From NCBI GenBank assembly GCA_965243095.1, contig OZ251530.1, forward strand, positions 3,348,001 to 3,412,000: a stretch of 64,000 nucleotides of DNA, written 5' to 3'. This stretch comes from VXYL01 sp965243095. Its GTDB lineage: Bacteria > Pseudomonadota > Gammaproteobacteria > Pseudomonadales > Azotimanducaceae. The notes under the pieces are model-generated. The model made no database searches and had not been told where the DNA came from. It saw only the letters and a list, made by a program, of their open reading frames with translations. How positions within the stretch are numbered: position 1 is the first letter of the stretch; each line of letters begins with the position of its first letter. The position numbers were made by a program, and so were the translations under genes. Shown here piece by piece: positions 8,275 to 17,118 of this stretch.

Positions 8275-9766
8275 GGGTGTACGACATATTTGTTCCGCAA
8301 GGGCCGACGGGCTCAGGCGGCGAGCGCCAACGGCGGCGGTCTGGCGCGCGCCTTGAAGAACTCGTCGTGGCGGCCGTCCAGCCACCGGCAGCGCAGCGCC
8401 AGCATCGGGTTCGCGCCGCTTTCGACGCTCCAGCGCATGCCGCCGCGCTTCAGGCGTCCGGCCACCGCGCCGCAGGCGCTCTCCACGACCCCCGAACCCA
8501 CCGGCAGACCGGCGGCGCGGAACTCGGGGTAGCGCATTCGGGCGCGGTTGGCCTCGACGTACCCGGCGCAGCGCCGCGCCTCGTCGTTGTCCGCGTGCCG
8601 CCGCAGCGCCGCCAGCACGTCGTCCAGGCGTCCCTCCGACAACGCCGCGCAGGTCCTCTCCGACCACGCCTCGCACAACGCCGTCCCGGCGCCGTACACC
8701 GACCGGCCGACTTCCCACACGTGCTCCTTCGCGTGCCACAGGTCGACGATCTCCACCGCGCCGGGGAACAACTCCGACACGACGCCCCAGATCCACCTCG
8801 CCCCGTCCCCCAGCACCGCCTTGACCCGCGCCGCCGCGAACCCCGAACGCCGCGCCTCCCGCCACAGCCGCGCCGCGAACGCCGACGGCTCCGCGTCCGT
8901 GTCCCGCGACGCCGCGCTGTCGACGGCCGCCGAGCGCCGCGTCGCGCCATCCGCCGAACCGAACGCCGCGACCTTCGCCTCGCGCGTGCGCGCCTTCCCG
9001 CCGTCCTTCCCCGGGCTTCCCGACAACTCCCCGGGGCGAACCGGAACGCCCGTGCCGTCGATCCCGCAGCACATCGTCTCCGATGGCGCCGGCGCCGTCT
9101 CCACGCCCTCCTCCGATGCGTCCTCCGCCGCCATCTCCGAACCCAGGCGCTTCGCCATCCGCTCCATCCACTTCGCGTTCACGGCGAACCCCAGCAGCCG
9201 GCTCGCCAGCGCCGCCGCCAGCGCGAACGCCGTCTCCGCCGCCAGCGGCGCGGCCGCCTTCACGAGCCCCGGCGTCGCCCGCGTCCCGTCCCGGCCCTTC
9301 ACGCCCAACTCCTCGTCCAGCGGACACCGCCCGCCCTTCGCGCAGCCGCACGTCCAGTACCCGCGAACCACCCGCAGCCGACCCAGCAGCCACAGCGCCG
9401 ACAGCGGCCGCGAACGCCGAACCATCGTCCGCCGGCAGTCGCCGCAACGCAACGGCTCCCGCTCCGCGTCCGCCTCCGTCAGCAGCTTCGACGTCCCCGC
9501 CGAGGCCCCCTCCCGCAGCGCCTCCCGCGTTCCCTTCTCGAACTCCATGAAGCTGTCGCACTTCGCCAGCGCCTCCCGCGCCTCCGGCGACGACATCGCA
9601 TTCGCCACCGCGTCCCGCAGGAAGCCGTAGGCGTCCTTGCCAACCTCCCCGCCCGAAGCCACAATCCCTTCCGTCACCGCGATTCCCTTCGCTCGGTTGT
9701 ACACGATCCAAGCGTATCCCGGGTTTCGCGGTGACTCTCAACCCGGAACAAATGTGTCGTACACCC
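8275..9766 (-). mobile_element. Complete 1492-bp ISKra4-like insertion sequence
   Basis: Inverted ends at 8275-8297 and 9744-9766 match at 22 of 23 positions and begin GGG, opening GGGTGTACGACA. The flanking 9-bp direct repeat GCGGACGTT (8266-8274, 9767-9775) is perfect, which indicates a recent insertion. One transposase gene on the minus strand fills the element. GGG ends, a 9-bp duplication and this transposase type agree with what I recall for the ISKra4 group. The element splits the HEPN-like gene at 7988-9959. Confidence 0.92.
8313..9704 (-). CDS. ISKra4-family-like DDE transposase
   Basis: 463 residues from a GTG start. Expected features appear in order: an N-terminal segment with CGDC and a cysteine pair at CGC, then GIDGTGVPVRPGE (first catalytic Asp), EIVDLWHAKEHVWEVG (second Asp) and GSGVVESACGAVAGRLKRGGMRW (catalytic Glu), closing with ANPMLALRCRWLDGR. 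The DGTGVP.R, D.WHA.EH and RLK..GMRW signatures are those of ISKra4-family transposases. The frame is intact and both ends of the element are present, so it may still be active. An overlapping open frame on the same strand (8197-9741) is a shadow. Confidence 0.9.
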   Translation of the reverse strand: MYNRAKGIAVTEGIVASGGEVGKDAYGFLRDAVANAMSSPEAREALAKCDSFMEFEKGTREALREGASAGTSKLLTEADAEREPLRCGDCRRTMVRRSRPLSALWLLGRLRVVRGYWTCGCAKGGRCPLDEELGVKGRDGTRATPGLVKAAAPLAAETAFALAAALASRLLGFAVNAKWMERMAKRLGSEMAAEDASEEGVETAPAPSETMCCGIDGTGVPVRPGELSGSPGKDGGKARTREAKVAAFGSADGATRRSAAVDSAASRDTDAEPSAFAARLWREARRSGFAAARVKAVLGDGARWIWGVVSELFPGAVEIVDLWHAKEHVWEVGRSVYGAGTALCEAWSERTCAALSEGRLDDVLAALRRHADNDEARRCAGYVEANRARMRYPEFRAAGLPVGSGVVESACGAVAGRLKRGGMRWSVESGANPMLALRCRWLDGRHDEFFKARARPPPLALAA

Positions 9767-9775
9767 GCGGACGTT
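9767..9775. repeat. Right target-site duplication of the IS
   Basis: GCGGACGTT, identical to 8266-8274. The interrupted gene resumes directly after it at 9776. Confidence 0.9.
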
Positions 9776-10035
9776 CGCAGAGTTGCAGCGCAGGCGTCAT
9801 TTGGCTGACTATGACCCGGATTTCCGGATCGGCAAATCCGAAGTGATCGCGGACATCAACGATGCCCGAACGGCGATCGACCGCTTCCGGGCGACGCCGG
9901 CCAGCGTTCAGCGCGACTTTGCCATCCATGTGTTGATGAAGGTGAGGCCGGATGCCTGAACCGGCGGCGATGGCGCCGGCAAGTGGTGCCTCGCCGTAAC
10001 CTTCGACAACGCGCTGGCGGCCGGGGCGTTCGTTG

Positions 10036-13000
10036 CTACTGTCCGAGCGGCACCCAGCGGATGGCGTCGGCCAACACCGTTTTGCCGCTGGTGTCGTTGG
10101 ATACGGTGAGGCGCACCTCTCCGGCCGGCAGATCGTAGTCGCCGATGCGGTTCCAGCCGGGCGAGCCGGCGCTGGCGTCGAACTCCAGCTCGCGCTCCTC
10201 GCCGGCGGCGAGCAGGCGCAGGTCGTAGGTGCCTTGTCCGGCCAGGGGCTGGTAGCTGCCCCTGGAGCGGACGCCACCCGGCCCGATTTGCACGGATGTC
10301 GCGCGCAAGGCCGGAATGTGGTACTCCAAGCGCCAGCGTCCGGCGGTCGGCAGCGCCGCGGTGAACACGGCTTTGGCGCGGCCGTCGCCTTTGGCCACGC
10401 GCGCCAGCGTTCGGCGGTATTTGCCCCAGCCGTTCTCGGCCTCCTGCCGACTCCAGCGGAAGCCGGGGGCGAAGGGGCCGTACACGGGCAGCCCCTGGTC
10501 GATGTCCGCATCCGGCGTGCCCCAGGGCATGCCGCCGACGAGACCGCCATCCTCGGTGTTGTCCTGAACGGAGAAGCCGGGGTCCAAGTCGTCCACGACG
10601 ATGGCCGGGTCTTCCGGCGGGCGCCAATCGCTTGGCCTGGCGCCGGTGAAAGGCTCCGCGTCCACTGGTTCGGGCTTCACCTCGGGCAGCGGCAGCTGCA
10701 GCGGCCGCCGGTTCAACGAAAGATAAGAGGCGAGGGACAGCCGCTCCGGCAACGCCTTCGCCACCATGCCCAGCTCCACGGCGCTGTTGGCGGGAACGCG
10801 GGTCGGCTCGCTGGAGTCGAGCAGGAAGCCGGCTTCGGTCTCTTGCGCATAGCTCAAGCGCAACAGGCCGGGCACGGGCTCGTCATTGCGCACATCCACC
10901 GCGATTTGATAGCGGGGCGAGCCGACGTCGTCGTCCGGCAGCCGCGCCACGCGCACCGGCGAGACCAGATAGCCCGGCAACGCCGCGTCGTGCAGCCAAT
11001 CGCCCAGCAGGGCATTCAGGTCCGCACCGACGGCTTCGGCGGCGGCGTGGAAGTCCGCCAGCGTGTAGTTGCCACCGCGGTGCCGGCGGCGCAACTCCGC
11101 CAGCAGCGCGCCGGCGCGCTCGCGGCCGATTCCGTCCAGGATGGCTTGGGCGATTTCCGGGCCCTTTAGCCACAACACTTCCAAGGCTCTCTTGGCGTCG
11201 GCGCGCGGCTGCAGATCCGCCAGCGAGGCGGCGAGCGCGGTGTCCCAAACGGACGGCTTGCGCGTGGCGGCCATGTACGCGCTGCCGCCGATGGAGGCGG
11301 ACTGATTGTTGGCGAACGAGAAGATGGCGCCCATGATCACCGACTGCAGTTCCTGCTGCGAGCCCAGCATGTGCGCCGAGAAGAAGCCGCGGCGGGCGCC
11401 GGTGAGCAACTGCACCGTGAGGTCGTGAACGACGAAGTCCAACGCCACGGCGCCGGCGCCGCTGGCGCTGGTCTGGAAGCCCACGAAGTTGCGCGCCGCC
11501 CCGTGCAGCGGGTCGCCGCCGGTGATGTCGTTGTGGAAGAAGCTCTGCAACGTCCACACCCGCGCCCGGTCTTGCTGTTCGCCGTCCTCCATGTCGTCGA
11601 GTCGCTCGAAGGCCAACTCGAACCGCGACGTGGGAAACCCGTACTCGCGCAGCAGCACCATGCCCGGCAGCGCCTGCACCGAGTCCATCCGCCAATCGCC
11701 GCCGAAGACGCGCAGGCGCGCCGGAATCTCCACGGCGGTCAACGTCTTGTACGGGTAGGCGAATTCGTGCTCGGCGGCGTAGGCGAGCATCTCCCGCAGG
11801 CGCTCCGCGAGCGGCGCCGCCAAGTCCTCGAACAGCGCGACGTTGCGCATGTGCTGCGGCGACATCAAGAGTTCCAACTCCACGTCGGCCACCTCGGTGG
11901 CGCGGCGCTCGAAGCGGGACGCCAGGATGCCCACCGCTGGCACCGGGGCGTCGGGGCGGAAACGGTATTCGCCGTTCGCGCCTTCGCGGCGGCCGGGGCC
12001 GACCGCCAGCCATTCCTCGGGCGTCCGCACCTGCAAGTCCACCGTGAAGAAGTCGCTGCCGCGGCGATCCTCCTGCTCGCCACCCACCGCGACTCCCGGC
12101 AATGGCATCCAATACGCGGCCGGCATCAGCGCGACGTAGCGGGCGTCGAACACCGAGGCGTCGATGCCGAGCAAACTCAAGGCGTTGCCTTCGCTGGCGT
12201 TCGCGCTGGCGAGATCGATGGCGCTGTCGAGGTAGGCGAAGGTCGGATCGGGCACGCCGCTCGCCGCCACCGATAGCTGCAACTTCGTCTTGCCGCCGGC
12301 GGCGGGCGGAATCTCCACTTGCAGCAGCCCGTGGACGTGCTCGAAAGACGCCCCTTCGCCGGCAACGCGCAGTTCGCGCACGGCCATGCCCGGATTGAAG
12401 GCGAAGTGGAGCGTGCTCGCGCCCGGCGGCGGCGCGACGGTGTAGTCAAGGGCCAGCTCGAGGCTGGCGCCGGCATCGATCGTCACTTCGCCGGCCACAT
12501 GGTCGAGAGTGGCCACCGGCGCCTCCAGATGCGCCTCGTGGTGCGCCACCCACGCGGCGCGCAGCGCCATCGCGGCGTCCGCCCGCCACACCAGCGCGAC
12601 GACGCCGCCAATAGCCAAGGCCAGCAGGCCGGCGCCCATGCCGAGCCGCAGCGCGCGATCGCTGCGGTCCGGGCGCGGGTGCAACGCCGCCGCCAAGACG
12701 ATCAAACCCGCGGCCGCCAACAATAGGCAGCCGCGCTGGACGAGATCCACCGCCGAGGCGAAGTGCGGCAGCACATCCGAGGCGAGGTGCGAGAACGCGG
12801 CGAAGCCGGCCAGCGCCGGCGCCAGGTACGCCGGTGTCTGGTACAGGCCGTACAGCTGCAGCCCGCACAGCGCCAAGGCCGCCAGCACCACCGCCAGGCG
12901 GTTGCGCAGCACCACGGCGAGCAGCGCCACCAAGGCGGCCCACAGCGCCAGGTTGACCGGCGCGTCCACCAACAGGAACGCCAGCAAGGAACGCGGCTCG

Positions 13001-13482
13001 ATCATCTCGCCCATGGGCAATTCCAACGCCCCCGCCAAACCGCCCAACCCCTGCATCGCCAACGCCATCAGCAGCAACGGCACCCAGACGACGACCACGA
13101 GGCCGAGCACGCGGCCGGTCAGCATGGTGAGGTTGTCCACCGGCCGTGCGTCCAACACCTCGGCCATGCGTTCGCGCGTGTCCCGGGCGCGCACGTCGAA
13201 CGCGAGAAAGATCATCGCCACGAGGAACAGCCAAATCAGGAAAGCGCCGATGGCGGACATGAGAAAGCGCGGATTCATCAGGCCAAGGCTGCCCGAAAAC
13301 CCGGAGCCGATGCCGTGCAGCACCGAGTAGTACACATACGAAAGCAGGCCCAGGATGAGCGCCAGCGCCCCGAACAGCCAAGTGCGCGCCAGCCGCCGCG
13401 CCGAACGCATTTCCGCCAGCGCCACCGCCGCCAATTCGCGCAGGCGGCTGGCGCCCGCTTGTTCTTGCTTCACTTGTGCCAT
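10036..13482 (-). CDS. ABC-2 permease fused to pseudo-M1 peptidase and golvesin-like domain
   Basis: 1148 residues. The first 300 or so are an ABC-2-type membrane domain with about six to eight hydrophobic helices. A long extracytoplasmic part follows that is built like an M1 aminopeptidase (N-terminal beta domain, then the gluzincin-like region and helices with LLGDWLHDAALPGYL). The HExxH zinc motif is destroyed: the site reads HDLTV with His at 686, so no metallopeptidase activity is expected. The last 130 residues (WGKYRRTLARV..., GRWRLEYHIP, GWNRIGDYDLPAGEVRLTV, VLADAIRW) match the golvesin C-terminal-like beta-sandwich. It lies 47 bases behind its paralogue and forms an exporter operon with the ATPase at 17119. 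Related permease-M1 fusions are known; the substrate is unknown. Confidence 0.8.
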   Translation of the reverse strand: MAQVKQEQAGASRLRELAAVALAEMRSARRLARTWLFGALALILGLLSYVYYSVLHGIGSGFSGSLGLMNPRFLMSAIGAFLIWLFLVAMIFLAFDVRARDTRERMAEVLDARPVDNLTMLTGRVLGLVVVVWVPLLLMALAMQGLGGLAGALELPMGEMIEPRSLLAFLLVDAPVNLALWAALVALLAVVLRNRLAVVLAALALCGLQLYGLYQTPAYLAPALAGFAAFSHLASDVLPHFASAVDLVQRGCLLLAAAGLIVLAAALHPRPDRSDRALRLGMGAGLLALAIGGVVALVWRADAAMALRAAWVAHHEAHLEAPVATLDHVAGEVTIDAGASLELALDYTVAPPPGASTLHFAFNPGMAVRELRVAGEGASFEHVHGLLQVEIPPAAGGKTKLQLSVAASGVPDPTFAYLDSAIDLASANASEGNALSLLGIDASVFDARYVALMPAAYWMPLPGVAVGGEQEDRRGSDFFTVDLQVRTPEEWLAVGPGRREGANGEYRFRPDAPVPAVGILASRFERRATEVADVELELLMSPQHMRNVALFEDLAAPLAERLREMLAYAAEHEFAYPYKTLTAVEIPARLRVFGGDWRMDSVQALPGMVLLREYGFPTSRFELAFERLDDMEDGEQQDRARVWTLQSFFHNDITGGDPLHGAARNFVGFQTSASGAGAVALDFVVHDLTVQLLTGARRGFFSAHMLGSQQELQSVIMGAIFSFANNQSASIGGSAYMAATRKPSVWDTALAASLADLQPRADAKRALEVLWLKGPEIAQAILDGIGRERAGALLAELRRRHRGGNYTLADFHAAAEAVGADLNALLGDWLHDAALPGYLVSPVRVARLPDDDVGSPRYQIAVDVRNDEPVPGLLRLSYAQETEAGFLLDSSEPTRVPANSAVELGMVAKALPERLSLASYLSLNRRPLQLPLPEVKPEPVDAEPFTGARPSDWRPPEDPAIVVDDLDPGFSVQDNTEDGGLVGGMPWGTPDADIDQGLPVYGPFAPGFRWSRQEAENGWGKYRRTLARVAKGDGRAKAVFTAALPTAGRWRLEYHIPALRATSVQIGPGGVRSRGSYQPLAGQGTYDLRLLAAGEERELEFDASAGSPGWNRIGDYDLPAGEVRLTVSNDTSGKTVLADAIRWVPLGQ

Positions 13483-13529
13483 TGCTCTTTACCTTGGCTC
13501 CTCGGCCTTTTCGTCTCTTGGTTTGGGGG

Positions 13530-16500
13530 TCACTTCGCTGCCGTCGCGTTTGCCGGCTGGTTGCCGTTTGCCGGGCCGTTTCGCGTCCGCGCCGAGCGCC
13601 AACGTATCGCGTCCGCCACCACGAACGTGCCTTCCGTGCGGTTCGAGACCACGACGCGAACGGCGCCGGCCGGCAAGTGGAACTCGCCGAGATCGTTCCA
13701 ACCGGCTTCGGCGGCTTGCGCGTCGAACTCCACGGCACGGCGCTCGTCACCGTATTCCAACGCGATGTCGTAGCTGCCTTGGCTCTCGAACAGCGACGCG
13801 CCGCGGCGTTTCTTCGCCCACCACGGCGGGCGCGGCACGGCCATGTGGTAGCCGAGCCGCCACTTGCCGGCGCTCGGCAGATCCGCCGTGAACACCGCGC
13901 TCTTCCCGCCATCGCCCGGCACCGTGCGCGCCAGGGTGCGGCGGTATTTTCCCCAACTGGTGCCCAGCTCCTGCCGCTGCCAAAGCGCACTCTGCTGGAA
14001 GGGTTGGTATTCGGGCAAACCTTGGTCCATGTCGCCTTGCGGCTCGAACGAGGCGGCCGCGATGGCGGCCAAGCGGAAGCCCGACGCCTCCGTTTCGCTT
14101 TGTTCAATGGCGAAACCGGCATCGAGATCGTCCACCACAATGCCCGGGATCGGCTCGGGCCGCCAATCGCTTGGCCGTTGGCCCACGAACGGCTCGGCGG
14201 CGGCATCCATCGGCCCGCGCTGAACCTTGGGCAGCGGCAATTCCAGCGGTCGGCGGTTCAGCGCCATGTACGGCGCCGCCCGCAGTTCGAAAGGCGCGCT
14301 GCGGGTGACGAGACCAACCTCCACCGAGGTGTTGCCGGGAACGCGCACCGGCCGCGTGCCGCGCCAAGCGTCGCCACCCCATTCGCGTTTGCCGGCCATG
14401 TAGCGGAGCCGCAGCACGCCCGGAGCGGGTTCGTCGTTGCGGATGTGCAGGCGCGTTTGGTAGCGCGGTCGGCCGCGCTCGTCGTCGGCGATGCGCGTCA
14501 CCGCAACCGGCGAGGCGAGAAAGCCCGGCAGCTGGGCGTCGTGCAGCCAGTCGCCGAGCAAGACGTCGAGGTCGACGCCGATGGCGCGCCCGGCGGCGTT
14601 GAAGTCCTCGTGGTCGAACAGGCCGCCGCGGTGCCGCTCGCGCAACTGCGCCAGCAACGCCGCCGCCCCCTGCCTACCCAAACCGTCGAGCAAGGCTTGC
14701 GCCACGGCGCGCCCCTTGAACGCCAACACATTCAACGCGATACCCGGGTCGTCGTGCGGATCGAGCGCCGCCAGCGGCGCACCGAGCGCTCGGGCCCACA
14801 CCGCCGGCCGATTCGCCGCACGTTGCAACGGCGAAAAGCCGCCGCCGGTGTCGAAGCTCGCATCGAAGGACAGCACCCGGCCGAAGGCGTTTGCATCGGT
14901 GAACAGGTACGCGGAGAAGTAGCCCGGGCGCTCGGCCAGCAGCAGCGTGGCGAGCTCATGCACCACAACCTCCAAGGCCGCCGCCGCCACGCCCCGGCTT
15001 GCGCCGGCGCCCGCCGCGGACTCGGCGCCGGTCTGGAACAGGACGAAGTTGCGCGCCGCTGCGGAGAAGAGTGCGCCCCCGGTCAGATCGTTGTTCAAGT
15101 AGTCTTCCACCACCGCCACTTTGAAGCTGGCGACGTCGCGCCCGTCATGAGACCGCTCGCCGTCGGCAACCTTGGAGTCGAACACCGCGGTGGGGAACCC
15201 CTGCTCCCGCAACAGCAACATTCCCGGCAGGGAACGCGCGGTGTCCAAGCGCCAGCCGCCGCCGTAGCCGCGCAGCATCGTCGGCACCTCCACCAACGAG
15301 AAGGCGCGGTACGGATAGGCCAGCCCTGCCCTCTCCGCGCCGCCGAGCAACTCCTCGGCGCGCTCCACCACTTGGCTCGCCGCGTCCGCCATGAACGCGA
15401 AGTTGTGCGTGTGTTTGGGGCTCAGCAACACCTCCAGCTCCACGCCCGCCACCTGCGCGGCGCGGCGTCCAAAGCGCGACGCAAGCAATGCGAAAGCGGG
15501 TACCGGGGCGGCCGGTTGGAAGCGGAACCTCGCCTCGTCCGTGGCGCCGGCCACGGCCTGGCGCAACCCGGGGCCGGCGACCAGCCACCCCGGCGGCGCG
15601 GAAACTTCGATGTCCGCCGTGAAGAAATCTCTCGGCGCAACGTCCGGGTCGTCGCCGCCGACATTCGCGCCCGGCGCCGGCAGCCAGCGAATCGCCGGCA
15701 TCAGCGCGACGTAGCGGGACTCGAATATGGCGGCCTCCAACCCCAGCGCGTTGAACTGGTCCAAGACCACCCGGTCGAGCGGGCGTTGGTTGGCGTCCAA
15801 GTAGGCGAAGCGGACGAGCGGAGCGCCGTGCGCCCGCAGCGACATGCTTACGCTCTCCCCGGTTTGCGCCGGCAAGGCAACCTCGAGCAAGCCATCTTCA
15901 TGCTGGAAGGAAGCCGGGCGCCCGTCCAGCAGCAGTTCGTCTATGGCGAGACCCGGATTGAACGAGAACAACAGCGAATCGCCGCCCGCGGGACGCACGC
16001 GCAAGGTGATGTCCAACGCCAAGTCGTCGCCCGGGGCGATGTCGATCGCGCCCGCCACATGCTCGATGTCCGGCCGCTTGCCGCCGTTGCGCGCCTGCGC
16101 GGCCGTGTGGCTCGCCCGCCAGCGTTCGAGCTGGTCGTCATCGGCCACGGCTTGCCACGCCAAGGCGCCAATACCGGCCGCCCCGGCGGCCAACAACGCC
16201 GCTCCTAGGGCCGCCGTGCGTCCCCGGCGCTGGTCCGGGCGCGGATGCAGCGCCGCGGCCAGCGCGATCAAACCGACCGCGGCAAGCAGCAGCGACGCCC
16301 GGTGAGCGAGCGCCGGCAGGTCGGCCAAACGGGGCAGGATGTCCGAGATGTAGCTCAGATCGGCGTGGCCGACGAGCGGGCGGGCGAAGCGCAGCGGGAC
16401 AGTGCCGAGCGCCCACACCCACGCGGCGAGAAGCGCCAGCGCGGTCACCGCCGTCAGCCAGCGGTTGCCGAGCGCGGTCGCCAACAACACGGTCAGCGCC

Positions 16501-17015
16501 CCGAAGAACACGAACAACGGCAACGTGTCCACGAACAGGAACGCCAGCACCGACAAGGGCTCGACCGGCGCCATCGACGCGAAGAGGGTCACGGCCTGCA
16601 TCAACAGGACGAGCAGCAGCGTGGGCAGCCACACCGTGGCGACCACGCCGGCGACGCGCGCCGCCAGCAGCGTGAAGTTGGAGGCGGGGCGCGCGTCCAA
16701 CACGTCCACCATCCGCTCGCGCCGGTCGCGCCCGCGCATGTCGAAGGCGAGGAACAGCGTACAGGCCAAGAAGGCGAGCAGCGCGAGGAAGCCGATGGTC
16801 GGCATGGCGTAGCGCGGCGCCGTGGCGGTGCTCAGCGGGTCGGCGCCGAAAATGGCGGCGTATTCGATAGTGCTGCCGAGGAAGTAGGCGAACGGCAATC
16901 CCACCGCGATCGCCGTGAACAACCAAGTGCGCGCCAGCCGCCGCGCCGTGCGCATCTCGGCCAGCGCCGCGGCGAGCGCCAGTGCGGCGGCGCGTTTGGT
17001 GGGAGCGCTTATCAC
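13530..17015 (-). CDS. Paralogous ABC-2 permease/pseudo-M1/golvesin fusion
   Basis: 1161 residues from GTG 17015, chosen because the sequence then aligns with the start of the paralogue (ALAEMR.ARRLARTWLF). The layout is the same: membrane helices over the first 300 residues, an M1-like ectodomain, and a golvesin-like tail (SWGKYRRTLART, GKWRLGYHM, GWNDLGEFHLPAGAVRVVVSN, VVADAIRW). The zinc site reads HELAT, with His again exactly at 686; the second zinc His of HExxH is Thr, so this copy is probably also inactive though closer to the ancestor. Two different permeases with one ATPase suggest a heterodimeric exporter. The longer frame upstream of 17015 overlaps the ATPase gene and is a shadow. 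The 103-base gap to the ATPase holds a dispersed repeat. Confidence 0.8.
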   Translation of the reverse strand: MISAPTKRAAALALAAALAEMRTARRLARTWLFTAIAVGLPFAYFLGSTIEYAAIFGADPLSTATAPRYAMPTIGFLALLAFLACTLFLAFDMRGRDRRERMVDVLDARPASNFTLLAARVAGVVATVWLPTLLLVLLMQAVTLFASMAPVEPLSVLAFLFVDTLPLFVFFGALTVLLATALGNRWLTAVTALALLAAWVWALGTVPLRFARPLVGHADLSYISDILPRLADLPALAHRASLLLAAVGLIALAAALHPRPDQRRGRTAALGAALLAAGAAGIGALAWQAVADDDQLERWRASHTAAQARNGGKRPDIEHVAGAIDIAPGDDLALDITLRVRPAGGDSLLFSFNPGLAIDELLLDGRPASFQHEDGLLEVALPAQTGESVSMSLRAHGAPLVRFAYLDANQRPLDRVVLDQFNALGLEAAIFESRYVALMPAIRWLPAPGANVGGDDPDVAPRDFFTADIEVSAPPGWLVAGPGLRQAVAGATDEARFRFQPAAPVPAFALLASRFGRRAAQVAGVELEVLLSPKHTHNFAFMADAASQVVERAEELLGGAERAGLAYPYRAFSLVEVPTMLRGYGGGWRLDTARSLPGMLLLREQGFPTAVFDSKVADGERSHDGRDVASFKVAVVEDYLNNDLTGGALFSAAARNFVLFQTGAESAAGAGASRGVAAAALEVVVHELATLLLAERPGYFSAYLFTDANAFGRVLSFDASFDTGGGFSPLQRAANRPAVWARALGAPLAALDPHDDPGIALNVLAFKGRAVAQALLDGLGRQGAAALLAQLRERHRGGLFDHEDFNAAGRAIGVDLDVLLGDWLHDAQLPGFLASPVAVTRIADDERGRPRYQTRLHIRNDEPAPGVLRLRYMAGKREWGGDAWRGTRPVRVPGNTSVEVGLVTRSAPFELRAAPYMALNRRPLELPLPKVQRGPMDAAAEPFVGQRPSDWRPEPIPGIVVDDLDAGFAIEQSETEASGFRLAAIAAASFEPQGDMDQGLPEYQPFQQSALWQRQELGTSWGKYRRTLARTVPGDGGKSAVFTADLPSAGKWRLGYHMAVPRPPWWAKKRRGASLFESQGSYDIALEYGDERRAVEFDAQAAEAGWNDLGEFHLPAGAVRVVVSNRTEGTFVVADAIRWRSARTRNGPANGNQPANATAAK

Positions 17016-17028
17016 CGCGCGCCCTGAT

Positions 17029-17092
17029 GGGCGGCGCACCTTGCGGTGCGACCGAGTTTGCTCCGCAAACTTCCTAGCATTGGCAAACTCGG
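17029..17092. repeat. Dispersed repeat, family B (copy 1)
   Basis: An intergenic sequence of paired short hairpins: GCGCACC...GGTGCG followed by CGAGTTTG...CAAACT, with a further CAAACTCGG at 17083-17091. The first 43 bases closely match 44703-44749 inside the maf gene. It sits between the ATPase gene and the first permease gene, where it could act as an mRNA processing or stability element. Confidence 0.55.
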
Positions 17093-17118
17093 ATCTAGGG
17101 CCTTGGGCCGTGGGGGTT

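Larger units (their letters stand above)
7988..9959 (+). pseudogene. HEPN/UPF0332-like gene split by an IS
   Basis: The gene runs 7988-8274, is interrupted by an insertion sequence plus one copy of its 9-bp target duplication, and resumes at 9776-9959. Joining the two parts gives an exact 471-base open frame (156 residues) with GTG start and TGA stop, no internal stop and no frame slip. The first part holds RRADLCRAVSTTYYAMFH, the conserved helix of HEPN/UPF0332-like four-helix proteins, which are often RNases or nucleotide-binding partners. The second holds a charged helical stretch ending HVLMKVRPDA. As it stands, translation from the GTG enters the IS and stops at 8356, leaving about 95 native residues. 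The insertion has probably inactivated the second member of the pair with the gene at 7682. Family assignment rests on the helix motif only. Confidence 0.75.

Noticed and set aside
7899..9734. 611-residue open frame through the IS
   Set aside because: Antisense to the transposase and out of frame with the HEPN-like gene; low-complexity translation.
13476..16208. 910-residue open frame antisense to the second permease fusion
   Set aside because: Gln/Arg/His-rich shadow translation; the minus-strand frame shows full domain structure.
10036..17015. Active M1 aminopeptidases
   Set aside because: HExxH reads HDLTV and HELAT; the second zinc His is missing in both.
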